From assembly GCA_048262655.1 (NCBI GenBank), contig JBLXEY010000001.1, forward strand, positions 124,001-188,000: DNA of 64,000 nucleotides. The letters are read 5' to 3'. Shown one piece after another: positions 37,087-46,005 of this stretch. This DNA is from JABMNT01 sp048262655 (GTDB lineage Bacteria > Pseudomonadota > Alphaproteobacteria > Rhodospirillales > Casp-alpha2). The notes beneath the pieces are model-generated. The model was given only the letters and a program-made list of their open reading frames with translations. It did no database searches and was not told where the DNA came from. Each line of letters starts with the position of its first letter. Position 1 is the stretch's first letter. Made by a program: the position numbers and the translations under genes.

Positions 37087-37605
37087 TCAGAACGAAGCGG
37101 CAGCTCTGGCCGCTTGATCGTACATGCCTGACAAGGCACGCATGAAACCTGCCATATCGCCAATATCCTCATTGGCCAAGCCATAGGGCTTTAAGACACT
37201 CATCAAACAGGCTTCACGAATCTCGCGGTACCGCTCACACGCATCCTGACCCCTTTTAGTCGTCGAAAAGTAATTTTCTTTTCCAGCTTTGCGCGCCGTA
37301 ACCAACCCCATTTTCGTCAATTTTTTGATCGAATAATTGGCAATATGGGTGTCTTCAATATTCAAAACCAAGCAGATGTCAGCCAACTTTTTGTCGCGCG
37401 CCTGCAAATTCAGTTTGTGAAGGACAAGGACGTCAGTTGCCCCTAAATCAGGTATGCCCGCTGCCGCCATACAACGGATCATCCAACGTTCAAAGCCGTT
37501 ATTGGCGATGGTCAGGGCAAATTCAAATTCGCTGAGTTCCGGCGATTGCTCGGACACCAAATGCGGCGACGAAACAATGGGCCCAATCGATTTTTTGTCT
37601 GACAT
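37087..37605 (-). CDS. MarR-family winged-helix regulator
   Basis: A 172-aa regulator with a MarR-type winged helix: LGATDVLVLHKLNLQ, then KKLADICLVLNIEDTHIANY (recognition region), then SIKKLTKMGLVTARKAGKENY (wing), and a helical C-terminus for dimerisation. The ATG at 37605 has GGAGG seven bases upstream; a start seven codons earlier is less likely. It is divergent from the oxoprolinase-like gene and probably controls it through the palindrome between them. The ligand is unknown. Confidence 0.85.
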   Translation of the reverse strand: MSDKKSIGPIVSSPHLVSEQSPELSEFEFALTIANNGFERWMIRCMAAAGIPDLGATDVLVLHKLNLQARDKKLADICLVLNIEDTHIANYSIKKLTKMGLVTARKAGKENYFSTTKRGQDACERYREIREACLMSVLKPYGLANEDIGDMAGFMRALSGMYDQAARAAASF

Positions 37606-37650
37606 CGACAATCCTCCAAACATCATAAATCACTAATTATCAACTTTTTA

Positions 37651-37665
37651 TTGACAAATTGTCAA
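37651..37665. promoter_or_regulatory. Palindromic operator between marR-type gene and oxoprolinase
   Basis: TTGACAA-A-TTGTCAA is a perfect 7-bp inverted repeat with a one-base centre, in an AT-rich divergent promoter region. MarR dimers bind palindromes of this size, so this is the probable operator for both divergent genes. The half site also resembles a -35 box (TTGACA), which would allow direct competition with RNA polymerase. Confidence 0.6.
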
Positions 37666-37721
37666 TGTTTTTGCTTTTCTTACTTTGGATAATGAAAATT
37701 AAACCTGCGGGATACAAGATC

Positions 37722-40700
37722 ATGACAGCACAAAACGCACCTGAACCATGGCAGATCTGGATCGATCGCGGCGGTACTTTTACGGATCTGGTCGCCCGCA
37801 CCCCCAATGGTGAATTGGTTTCCCACAAACTGCTATCTGAGAACCCGGAGCAATACGAAGACGCAGCCTTGCAGGGCATCCGCGACCTTGTCGGCATACC
37901 TAAAAACGAAGCGATACCGGCTGGAACGGTTGAGGTTGTCAAGATGGGGACAACAGTCGCCACAAACGCCTTGTTGGAACGTAAGGGGGACCGGGTCGTT
38001 CTTCTCACCACCAAAGGTTTTGCCGATGGCCTGCGAATTGGCTACCAGCACCGCCCGGATATTTTCGCAAAGCAGATCATCCTGCCTGAGATGCTTTATG
38101 AACGGGTAATTGAAGTTGATGAACGCGTGAAAGCTGACGGGGAAGTTTTACAGTACCCTAACCTTGGAACCGTCAAAGAGGAACTGGAAGAAGCTTATAA
38201 AGACGGCATACGCTCGATCGCCATCGTCTTTATGCATGGCTATCGTTTCACCGACCATGAAAAACTATTTGCCAACCTGGCGAAAAAAATAGGCTTCACT
38301 CAGGTTTCCGTATCCCACGAAGTGAGCCCACTGATGAAGTTTGTCTCGCGCGGTGACACAACGGTTGTTGATGCATACCTGTCACCGATCTTGCGACGAT
38401 ACGTGGACCGTGTGGCCACCGATTTGATGCCGGATGAAAACGCCGGGACTCGTCTACAGTTTATGCAATCGAATGGCGGCCTTACGGATGCCAAACTGTT
38501 TCAGGGAAAAGACAGTATCTTGTCAGGCCCGGCGGGCGGTGTCGTTGGCATGGTCCAGACGGCTGACATGGCAGGCTTCGATAAAGTCATCGGCTTTGAT
38601 ATGGGCGGCACCTCGACCGACGTTTCCCATTTCAACGGTGAATACGAGCGCGCATTTGAGACGGTCGTCGCGGGCGTGCGCATGCGTGCACCCATGATGC
38701 ATATCCATACGGTTGCCGCGGGCGGTGGGTCGATCTTGCATTTTGATGGTGCCCGGTTCCGTGTTGGCCCGGATTCTGCCGGTGCGAACCCGGGGCCGGC
38801 GTGTTACCGGCGCGGCGGTCCTCTGGCGGTTACAGACTGCAACGTTATGTTGGGCGTGATTCAGCCCAAATATTTCCCGAGCGTCTTTGGCCCAAATGCC
38901 GATCAACTTCTTGATGCCGATGTCGTCACCGAAAAATTCACGGCCCTCGCGAAGGAAATTAAAGATGCCACCGGCGATGATAAAACGCCGGAAGACGTCG
39001 CTGCCGGGTTCCGTATGATTGCCGTTGAAAACATGGCAAACGCGATCAAAAAAATATCTGTGCAACGCGGCTATGATATTACCGAATATACGCTCAACTG
39101 CTTTGGCGGTGCCGGAGGACAGCACGCCTGTGCGGTCGCGGACTCGCTGGCTATGAACCGTGTCTTTGTGCACCCGTTCGCCGGCGTTCTTTCCGCCTAT
39201 GGAATGGGGCTTGCGGATGTCCGTGCACTCCGTGAAAAAACCATCGAAGCGCCGCTGGATGAAGATGTCATAGAAACATTGGCAGATACCATTGCTGAAC
39301 TCAGTAACGAAGGCACCGATGAAATTTTGAGCCAAGGTGTGAGGGCAGAAAACATCGACGTGTTGCAACGGGTGCACTTGCGCTACACGGGATCAGATAC
39401 GGCGTTGATTGTCGACTATGCGGATCTGGAAACCATGAAAAATGCGTTCGAGGCAGAACACCGTCAGCGTTTTGCCTTTAGTTCACCAGAGCGTGGTTAC
39501 ATCGTTGAAGCGGTCTCCATCGAAGGCATTGGCGCCAGCAAAGCCGGTGTCGAAAAAGTGCTGGGCGAGAAAGTCACATCACAACCTGAAGCAATAGACA
39601 CGGTACCTCTCTATTTTAATGAGAAATGGCAGGATGCTCCGATACACAACCGGGAACATTTGAGCCACGGACACACGATCGCTGGTCCATCTGTAATCAT
39701 TGAAACAACCGGGACAACGGTTGTCGAGCCGGGTTGGCGTGCTGAAATCAGTCCGCTGGGGCACCTCATTTTGCAACGCATCGAAGCGCGGGAAGATCGC
39801 AAGGCGATTGGCACAGATGCGGACCCAGTAATGCTTGAGATCTTCAATAACCTGTTTATGTCGATTGCTGAGCAAATGGGAGCAACGCTCCAAAACACCG
39901 CCTTTTCCGTCAACATCAAGGAACGCCTAGACTTCTCCTGCGCGATTTTTGATGCGGATGGCGGCTTAATCGCAAACGCTCCGCACATGCCAGTACATCT
40001 CGGATCAATGGGAGAAAGCATTCGCGCCGTGATCAACGGTAATGTTGGCTCAATCAAACCGGGAAACGTTTATATCCTCAATGCGCCTTACAATGGCGGC
40101 ACTCATTTGCCAGACATTACGGTTGTCACGCCGGTTTTTGACGATCAAGGCGAGCACATTCTGTTTTATGTAGGCTCACGCGGGCATCATGCCGACATCG
40201 GTGGTACGACACCTGGCTCGATGCCACCCGATAGCCGAACAGTCGACGAAGAAGGTGTCCTCATCGACAACTTCCTGATGATCGACCAGGGCCGGGTTCG
40301 CGAAAAAGAGCTAAAGGCCCTGTTGTCCAGTGGCCCGTACCCGACGCGCAATTATCATCAGAACTTTGCCGACTTATCAGCTCAAGTCGCAGCCAATGAA
40401 AAAGGCGTATCTGAACTCAGAAAAATGATCGCGCACTTCAGCCTTGATGTTGTGCAAGCCTATATGGGCCACGTTCAAGACAATGCGGAAGAATCTGTAC
40501 GCCGTGTCCTTGATGTCCTGAAACCGGGCTCTTTCGAATATCCCATGGATTGCGGAACCACAATCAAGGTCAATATTTCAATTGACCGCAGGGAAAGACA
40601 GGCGACCATCGATTTTACTGGCACATCTGCTCAAATGAATACCAACTTCAATGCCCCCTCTGCTGTCTGCCGGGCGGCTGTGCTCTATGTCTTCAGAACA

Positions 40701-41348
40701 CTGGTCGATGACGACATCCCAATGAACGAAGGATGCCTGAAACCTCTCGACCTTATTATTCCGGATGGGTGCATGTTAAAACCCGAATATCCGGCTGCCG
40801 TCGTCGCCGGTAATGTCGAGACATCGCAGTGTATCACTGGTGCGCTTTACGGTGCATTAGGCGTGCTGGCCTCATCTCAGGGAACGATGAATAACTTCAC
40901 CTTTGGAAATGATACGTACCAGTATTACGAAACAATATGTGGCGGGTCAGGCGCCGGTCCGACCTTTGATGGCACGGATGCGGTCCATGTCCACATGACG
41001 AATTCTCGGCTGACCGACCCGGAAATCCTGGAATGGCGTTTCCCGGTCCTGTTGGAAGAATTTAAGATTCGCCGCGGCTCTGGCGGCGATGGCAAGTTCA
41101 GAGGTGGTGATGGCACCACCCGGCGTATTCGTTTCACGGAACCCATGACGGCCACCATTTTGTCTGGACATAGAACGATACCTCCATTTGGACTGGCTGG
41201 CGGAGAACCTGGTGCCGTTGGCACGTCAACGGTGGAACGTGTTGACGGTCATACTGAATTGCTGGGAGCCACAGACTCGACAGAAATGAACGCCGGGGAT
41301 GTATTTGTGATCGAGACCCCGGCGGGTGGCGGATTCGGCGAAAAATAG
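37722..41348 (+). CDS. 5-oxoprolinase-like protein (fused HyuA-HyuB)
   Basis: A 1208-aa ATP-dependent amidohydrolase in which the hydantoinase A (about 1-690) and hydantoinase B (about 700-1208) parts are fused, as in eukaryotic and some bacterial 5-oxoprolinases. The N-terminus WQIWIDRGGTFTDLVA is the usual oxoprolinase start, with the acetate-kinase-like ATPase motif IGFDMGGTSTDVS further on. The HyuB part has HLGSMGESIRAV and GGTHLPDITVVTPVF. The expected reaction is opening of 5-oxo-L-proline to glutamate, though hydantoins are possible. The ATG at 37722 is preferred; earlier starts run into the promoter. Confidence 0.88.
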   Translation: MTAQNAPEPWQIWIDRGGTFTDLVARTPNGELVSHKLLSENPEQYEDAALQGIRDLVGIPKNEAIPAGTVEVVKMGTTVATNALLERKGDRVVLLTTKGFADGLRIGYQHRPDIFAKQIILPEMLYERVIEVDERVKADGEVLQYPNLGTVKEELEEAYKDGIRSIAIVFMHGYRFTDHEKLFANLAKKIGFTQVSVSHEVSPLMKFVSRGDTTVVDAYLSPILRRYVDRVATDLMPDENAGTRLQFMQSNGGLTDAKLFQGKDSILSGPAGGVVGMVQTADMAGFDKVIGFDMGGTSTDVSHFNGEYERAFETVVAGVRMRAPMMHIHTVAAGGGSILHFDGARFRVGPDSAGANPGPACYRRGGPLAVTDCNVMLGVIQPKYFPSVFGPNADQLLDADVVTEKFTALAKEIKDATGDDKTPEDVAAGFRMIAVENMANAIKKISVQRGYDITEYTLNCFGGAGGQHACAVADSLAMNRVFVHPFAGVLSAYGMGLADVRALREKTIEAPLDEDVIETLADTIAELSNEGTDEILSQGVRAENIDVLQRVHLRYTGSDTALIVDYADLETMKNAFEAEHRQRFAFSSPERGYIVEAVSIEGIGASKAGVEKVLGEKVTSQPEAIDTVPLYFNEKWQDAPIHNREHLSHGHTIAGPSVIIETTGTTVVEPGWRAEISPLGHLILQRIEAREDRKAIGTDADPVMLEIFNNLFMSIAEQMGATLQNTAFSVNIKERLDFSCAIFDADGGLIANAPHMPVHLGSMGESIRAVINGNVGSIKPGNVYILNAPYNGGTHLPDITVVTPVFDDQGEHILFYVGSRGHHADIGGTTPGSMPPDSRTVDEEGVLIDNFLMIDQGRVREKELKALLSSGPYPTRNYHQNFADLSAQVAANEKGVSELRKMIAHFSLDVVQAYMGHVQDNAEESVRRVLDVLKPGSFEYPMDCGTTIKVNISIDRRERQATIDFTGTSAQMNTNFNAPSAVCRAAVLYVFRTLVDDDIPMNEGCLKPLDLIIPDGCMLKPEYPAAVVAGNVETSQCITGALYGALGVLASSQGTMNNFTFGNDTYQYYETICGGSGAGPTFDGTDAVHVHMTNSRLTDPEILEWRFPVLLEEFKIRRGSGGDGKFRGGDGTTRRIRFTEPMTATILSGHRTIPPFGLAGGEPGAVGTSTVERVDGHTELLGATDSTEMNAGDVFVIETPAGGGFGEK

Positions 41349-41555
41349 CCCCCGCCCCACCACATATGGGGGCAGAATTGCGCCACAAACAGCTGTATAT
41401 GGTTGGTCAAAGGGTTGCTTTTGGCTCGACCACATCTAGTCCTTTGATTTTAATGAACTTTATTAAAGGACTTCGGTTTGACCTGGAATGCAGCACCGAT
41501 TAAAATAAGGGATTCGAGCGTACACGGACCATGAGATCATTTAAGGGCATCCCAA

Positions 41556-42875
41556 GTGGATTTGACCAAGATCATATTTATTGCAAGTTCAATCATGTTG
41601 GGCGGGACAACTGTCGCTTTTTCAGCGGCACTCGAATCTGAACTTGCAGGCCTGATCCTGGATCACCCTCAAATTCGCGCTGCGGAAAAGACACTGGAAG
41701 CCCAGCGCAAAGGTATTGGCATTGCGAACGCGGGATTCTTTCCGTCCATATCAACAACATCGGAAACAGGCCATGAATTAGTTGATAGTCCCGGCACACG
41801 CAACGAAACCGATGGACAGCAAGGTAAAGCCTCAAGCCGGACCAACTACACGCAAAACCTAACCGTTACACAAAACCTGTTTAACGGCTTTCAGACATCA
41901 GCACAGGCCCGAACTGCACGGCTCAATAAAGAGATCGCTCGTATTGAAGTTAACAACACCTTACAGAATACAGCCTTCGAGGGCATAACGGGCTACGTTA
42001 ATGTGCTGCGACAAAAACGCTTGATCGAACTTGCCCGCGAGAATGAAGCGACAATCCAGCGCCAACTCAACCTTGAAGATGAGCGTGTGCAGCGAGGCTC
42101 TGGTGTTGCTGTCGACGTCCTTCAGGCCAAGTCCCGTCTACAGATCGCCAAGGAACGCCGTGTAACCTTTGAGGGCGCGATGATTGATGCGATTTCACGC
42201 TATGTGGCGCTATTTGATCATCCACCTGACGTTGAAGGCATGCTTGATCCGGTGCCCCCGATTGACCTAATTCCAAGCACTTTAGAACACGCGATTGAAA
42301 TCGGGTTAACGGAGAATCCAAGCCTGGAAAGTGCTGGCACGACCGTCGAAATTACCCGAGAACGCCAAAGATCAATTAAGGGCCAATATTATCCATCGAT
42401 CGACCTCGAAGGACAGGCGAACTATGAAAAACACGCGTCAACAGTCATTGGCACGCGGCGCGACTATTCGGTAACCATGCGCGCCAGCTGGGATTTATTC
42501 AGCGGCCTGTCGACCCCATCTTCTTTGTCCCAAGCTAAATTCCAGTATCGTGCTGCCCAGGATGAACAGGAACGCATTCGTCGACGCGTCGTCGAACAAA
42601 CCCGGCTTTCATGGCAAGCCCTCATTACAGCTAAAGAACGCTTGGACCTGCTCGAAAACGCCGTAAATATCGCGTCGGAAGTCTTCGCAACGCGAAAGAA
42701 ACTCCGTGAAGCCGGAAAAGAAAACGTGATCAACGTTCTTGACGCAGAGAACGAGGTGAACTCCGCTCAGATCAATTTCACGTCGGCATCCTATGATGAA
42801 CGAATTGCCGTCTATCAGTTGTTACTGGCAATCGGCCGCTTAACCCCAACATATTTGCGCTTAACGCCCCCGTAA
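41556..42875 (+). CDS. TolC-family outer-membrane efflux/secretion protein
   Basis: A 439-aa protein with a probable signal peptide (hydrophobic residues about 5-24). Two structural repeats of long alpha-helical and beta segments follow, typical of trimeric TolC channels. Motifs include TQNLFNGFQTSAQ, LDLLENAVNIASEVFATRKKL and VINVLDAENEVNSAQINF. The start is GTG at 41556. No membrane-fusion protein or inner-membrane transporter is adjacent, so its partners are encoded elsewhere. The preceding 207 bp hold a weak GCCCCC/GGGGGC inverted repeat after the oxoprolinase stop. Confidence 0.9.
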   Translation: MDLTKIIFIASSIMLGGTTVAFSAALESELAGLILDHPQIRAAEKTLEAQRKGIGIANAGFFPSISTTSETGHELVDSPGTRNETDGQQGKASSRTNYTQNLTVTQNLFNGFQTSAQARTARLNKEIARIEVNNTLQNTAFEGITGYVNVLRQKRLIELARENEATIQRQLNLEDERVQRGSGVAVDVLQAKSRLQIAKERRVTFEGAMIDAISRYVALFDHPPDVEGMLDPVPPIDLIPSTLEHAIEIGLTENPSLESAGTTVEITRERQRSIKGQYYPSIDLEGQANYEKHASTVIGTRRDYSVTMRASWDLFSGLSTPSSLSQAKFQYRAAQDEQERIRRRVVEQTRLSWQALITAKERLDLLENAVNIASEVFATRKKLREAGKENVINVLDAENEVNSAQINFTSASYDERIAVYQLLLAIGRLTPTYLRLTPP

Positions 42876-42889
42876 GCGCTGGGTCACGA

Positions 42890-44338
42890 TCAACTGACCC
42901 TCATTGTAATGCTCTTTGTTTGCACGTAATTCATGAGCGCCTCTTGACCCTTTTCGCGGCCAAAACCTGATTTTTTCATACCGCCAAACGGGGTTTCAAC
43001 GCCACCCGCATGCCATTGGTTTACATAGACCTGGCCCGCTTCTAACCGTTGTGCTGCCCAATGAGACTGCACGACATCCCGTGTGAAGATTCCGGCAGCC
43101 AAACCATAATCGGTGCCATTGGCAATCTGTATCGCCTCGTCCGGATCCGAAAATTTCAATACGGACAAAACAGGACCAAAGACTTCTTCGTTGGCAATGG
43201 TCATGTTAGCCGAAACGTCTGTGAAGACCGTCGGCGGCATAAAATAGCCATCACGATCGTCAAGCCGCCGCCCACCTGTTGCCGCTATTGCACCCTGCTG
43301 AACCGCGCCTAAACAATAACCTTCAACTCTGTCTAACTGATTTTCTGACATAACCGGAGTCATATCATGGTCATCAATCCCAGGACCAATACTAAGGTCT
43401 TCTGCCATTTTGATGATGCCATCGACCATTTCATCATATCGACTTTCGTGCACAATTAATCGCGACATTGCAGAACAAACCTGTCCAGCATGTCGATAGA
43501 TGCCATTGCGTGCACTTTCAACAACATCATCCACACGCGCATCAGCAAAGACGACACCCGCCGACTTTCCGCCCAACTCCATAACCGAAGGCACAACCAA
43601 CTCAGCGGCGCATCTCAGGATCACTTGCCCGGTTTGAACGGAGCCGGTAAAGACCAACTGATTGACATCTTTATGGCTGGAAAGTGCATGACCGGCAATG
43701 TGTCCGTACCCGCACAAAACATTAAGCGAACCAGCTGGAAACCCGGCGTCTACACAGGCGTCGACCAGCGGATAAACAGACAACGGTGCCAATTCTGGCG
43801 TTTTAACAACTGATGTGTTCCCCGTTGCAAAAGCAGCGGCAACAGACCGCGCCGCAATAACTAGGGGATAATTCCAGGGGACAATTTGCGCAGAAACCCC
43901 AAACGGGGCATGGCTGGTATAATTGACAAAACCATCGCCAAGCGGAATTGAAGTGCCTTCCAGTTTATCCGCGGCGCCCCCGTAATATTCAAAATAACGG
44001 GCTGCCATTTCCACCTCGCCTCTGGCATCAAGTATGCGCTTGCCCGTATCCATTACCACTATATGCGCGATTTCTGATAGATGGGTCCGCAAGTAGGATG
44101 CAACATCGAGCATCATACGGCCACGTTCTGACGGTAGAAGTTTACTTAAAGTCCGGGCTGCATGGCACGATTTTGCTGCTGTTACAGCCGCATCAACATC
44201 GTCAGGTGTCGCATCCGCTACTTCACATATAACGGATCCGGTGGCGGGATTTTCAACAGCGATGCGGCCTTTGGCACCACCATCCACCCATTGCCCATTG
44301 ATAAAGTTCTTCCAATAGGACTTAACACCTTCGACCAT
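42890..44338 (-). CDS. NAD(P)-dependent aldehyde dehydrogenase
   Basis: A 482-aa member of the ALDH superfamily. The catalytic Cys288 is in HAGQVCSAMSR and the general base Glu is in MELGGKS. IVPWNYPLVIAARSVAAAFA is the usual cofactor-binding region. The ATG at 44338 has GGGAG seven bases upstream; an in-frame TTG lies two codons earlier. Several short-chain aldehydes, betaine aldehyde or aminoaldehydes are possible substrates. It is convergent with the TolC-family gene. Confidence 0.92.
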   Translation of the reverse strand: MVEGVKSYWKNFINGQWVDGGAKGRIAVENPATGSVICEVADATPDDVDAAVTAAKSCHAARTLSKLLPSERGRMMLDVASYLRTHLSEIAHIVVMDTGKRILDARGEVEMAARYFEYYGGAADKLEGTSIPLGDGFVNYTSHAPFGVSAQIVPWNYPLVIAARSVAAAFATGNTSVVKTPELAPLSVYPLVDACVDAGFPAGSLNVLCGYGHIAGHALSSHKDVNQLVFTGSVQTGQVILRCAAELVVPSVMELGGKSAGVVFADARVDDVVESARNGIYRHAGQVCSAMSRLIVHESRYDEMVDGIIKMAEDLSIGPGIDDHDMTPVMSENQLDRVEGYCLGAVQQGAIAATGGRRLDDRDGYFMPPTVFTDVSANMTIANEEVFGPVLSVLKFSDPDEAIQIANGTDYGLAAGIFTRDVVQSHWAAQRLEAGQVYVNQWHAGGVETPFGGMKKSGFGREKGQEALMNYVQTKSITMRVS

Positions 44339-44451
44339 ACCCAAACTCCCTGCAATCCATTACGTTTGCAAAAGAGTCTTTCTTATCCGCGCTCTTGTCA
44401 ATTCACGAATGGCGTTGAAGCGGCATGGAAATGCAGGCTGTATAGAAAAGG

Positions 44452-44772
44452 TTAGGCTATTCCCTCAATTTCACTATCGATCTCAAGCAAGGCTTCAACA
44501 GCAAGCGGCGACAACTTCACGAATGCGGCAGCCAGGTCACCGTGCATTTGTTCTTTGTTCCCGCTAACCAGCAAAGGATATTTCTTTTGAGCAAAAAAGC
44601 CCCGAATGAAAACCCGGTTCCCTGATCTGGATGTGACGACAAGGTCTTCGGCAAGGCGCGAAAAGTTCGCCCCATCGAAATCAACGCCTTCGGGTAAATA
44701 CACCCTTTTTTCCCGAGCACTCATCAGGTATTCGCAAACATTGTACATTTTCGGCATATTTGGATTTTCCAT
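44452..44772 (-). CDS. Small protein resembling adhesin N-terminal (BapA-prefix-like) modules
   Basis: A 106-aa hypothetical protein. The segment VYLPEGVDFDGANFSRLAED, followed by LVVTSRSGNRVFIRGFF, resembles the beta-rich N-terminal module of large calcium-dependent adhesins: a Leu-Pro-Gly start, a dipeptide-like basic loop and an IRGFF ending. I saw no signal peptide and no repeats. The similarity is by eye only and may be coincidental. A TolC-family channel (41.6-42.9 kb) and an orphan response regulator flank the region, which would fit surface adhesion, but this is inference. Confidence 0.45.
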   Translation of the reverse strand: MENPNMPKMYNVCEYLMSAREKRVYLPEGVDFDGANFSRLAEDLVVTSRSGNRVFIRGFFAQKKYPLLVSGNKEQMHGDLAAAFVKLSPLAVEALLEIDSEIEGIA

Positions 44773-45016
44773 GTCATCATCCGCAAGTTAATTCAGCAAA
44801 GAAAAAAAGCACCGTTTAACCGCCATTTCCTTCGGCTTTAGCTCTTTAAATCGCCTCAACATTTTCAACCATACCCCCTGGTCTTTGCAGGGCAATAAAC
44901 AGGGCATGACAACCGTGTAAACGGGTGTGAATTTATCTAATTGAAATTAATACGCGATCCGTCTACCCTACTAAAAAAAAAGTGATCATGAATATCACCG
45001 GAGGAATGGAGACCTG

Positions 45017-45733
45017 ATGGCCCTCAAACAAAGACTGCTTATCGTTGAAGATGACGAAATGGTACAATCACTGCTTGCAGCCTATTTGTTGCGAGAAGGG
45101 TTCGCGATAAGTCTGGCGACCACGGGCAAAGAGATGCTTGCCTGCGTTGACAGCGAAAAGATTGATCTGATCCTTTTGGACCTCGGATTACCCGATGAAG
45201 ATGGCTTGACCTTGGCACGTCAGGTTCGCGCACGGTCTCACATACCCATCATTGTCTTAACAGCGCGACAAGGTAAGAGTGATCGCCTTGCAGCGTTGGA
45301 GGTAGGCGCTGACGACTACATGACTAAACCGTTCGATCCGGAAGAACTGATTTTGAGAATTCGGAATTTGCTTGGGCGTACCAATCAGGCAGAACCGGGT
45401 GACAGCCATGATGCGCGCTCTGAAGTTTATCATTTCAATGACTGGCGCATGGATTTGACGGCACATACCGTCGTTGACCCGGAACAAAAGACCGTCCCTT
45501 TCACCAGAGCAGAATTCAACCTTCTTGCGGCCTTGATCAAAGCGCCAAACCGGGTGCTAAGCCGCGCCTATTTGCTTGATGCCGTCAGCCAAGATGCTGA
45601 TTCTCCAACAGACCGACTGATTGATGTGCTGGTCAGTCGAATACGTAAAAAAATTGAGGCTGATCCGAGACGCCCCGAAATTATAACGACCGTGCTCGGA
45701 TGCGGCTATAAATTTAGCGCAGACTTAAAATAA
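45017..45733 (+). CDS. Orphan OmpR/PhoB-type response regulator
   Basis: A 238-aa response regulator. The receiver domain has the acidic pocket Asp12/Asp13, phosphoacceptor Asp55 in LLDLGLPDEDG, Thr82 and Lys104. The winged-helix DNA-binding domain has FTRAEFNLLAALIKAPNRVL and VSRIRKKIEADPR. Its domain pattern resembles TorR-type regulators. No histidine kinase gene is adjacent. The ATG has GGAG seven bases upstream. Upstream, a GTGAT/ATCAC inverted repeat (44982-44998) is a possible regulatory site. Confidence 0.92.
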   Translation: MALKQRLLIVEDDEMVQSLLAAYLLREGFAISLATTGKEMLACVDSEKIDLILLDLGLPDEDGLTLARQVRARSHIPIIVLTARQGKSDRLAALEVGADDYMTKPFDPEELILRIRNLLGRTNQAEPGDSHDARSEVYHFNDWRMDLTAHTVVDPEQKTVPFTRAEFNLLAALIKAPNRVLSRAYLLDAVSQDADSPTDRLIDVLVSRIRKKIEADPRRPEIITTVLGCGYKFSADLK

Positions 45734-45751
45734 ACACAGATAACCCGCCCT

Positions 45752-45784
45752 AAAAAAAGAGGGCTTGAACCGAAATTCAAGCCC
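45752..45784 (-). terminator. Rho-independent terminator on the minus strand
   Basis: On the minus strand, GGGCTTGAA (45784-45776) pairs with TTCAAGCCC (45769-45761) around a six-base loop. It is followed by TC and seven T (45758-45752), a textbook intrinsic terminator. Read on the plus strand there is no T-run. No annotated protein gene ends here on the minus strand, which is the main reason to suspect a small RNA upstream of it. Confidence 0.8.
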
Positions 45785-45900
45785 CCAGTTGGGAGGTGCA
45801 CACCGGGACTGCTACCGGTATGCACGGAACGAACTTGAAGCTCAAAAAGATCTCTCTTAAGCTTTAAGCAAGCTGTTAAGACCAAGATATTGATCTAACA
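45752..45900 (-). ncRNA. Candidate small RNA between response regulator and GST
   Basis: Minus-strand candidate transcript of about 150 nt. A TATAGT-like -10 element lies at 45913-45908. The transcript would contain a strong 11-bp hairpin (45796-45825, GTGCA-T-ACCGG type with one G-U pair, 8-base loop), then a CCTCCC stretch (45796-45791) able to pair with Shine-Dalgarno sequences, and the intrinsic terminator. No coding frame with a good start is seen. The first 60 bases also contain a short CTTAA/TTAAG stem. I do not recognise a known RNA family; the 5' end is a guess. Confidence 0.4.
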
Positions 45901-46005
45901 TAAGTAAACTATACGCACTGGATATGAGCACCGAATGAACAGAATGTTAGTGCAGTATGAATACATGTTTCAAAACGCCTATCATTCCAGAAAGAAAGTA
46001 TACAG

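Noticed and set aside
38523..39377. A 284-codon open frame antisense to the oxoprolinase gene
   Set aside because: It lies wholly inside a strongly supported gene with conserved motifs in the other strand, has no ribosome site of note and no recognisable domain, so it is a shadow frame.
41348..41373. GCCCCC/GGGGGC repeat after the oxoprolinase stop as a terminator
   Set aside because: The loop is 14 bases, the first base falls in the stop codon and no T-run follows.
44982..44998. GTGAT...ATCAC inverted repeat before the response regulator
   Set aside because: Spacing fits neither a CRP nor an FNR site, and 5-bp arms are expected by chance; kept only as a remark on the gene.
45752..45900. 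The small RNA candidate as 6S RNA or SRP RNA
   Set aside because: The long bulged duplex of 6S and the SRP core motifs are not seen; it is reported as an unassigned candidate instead.
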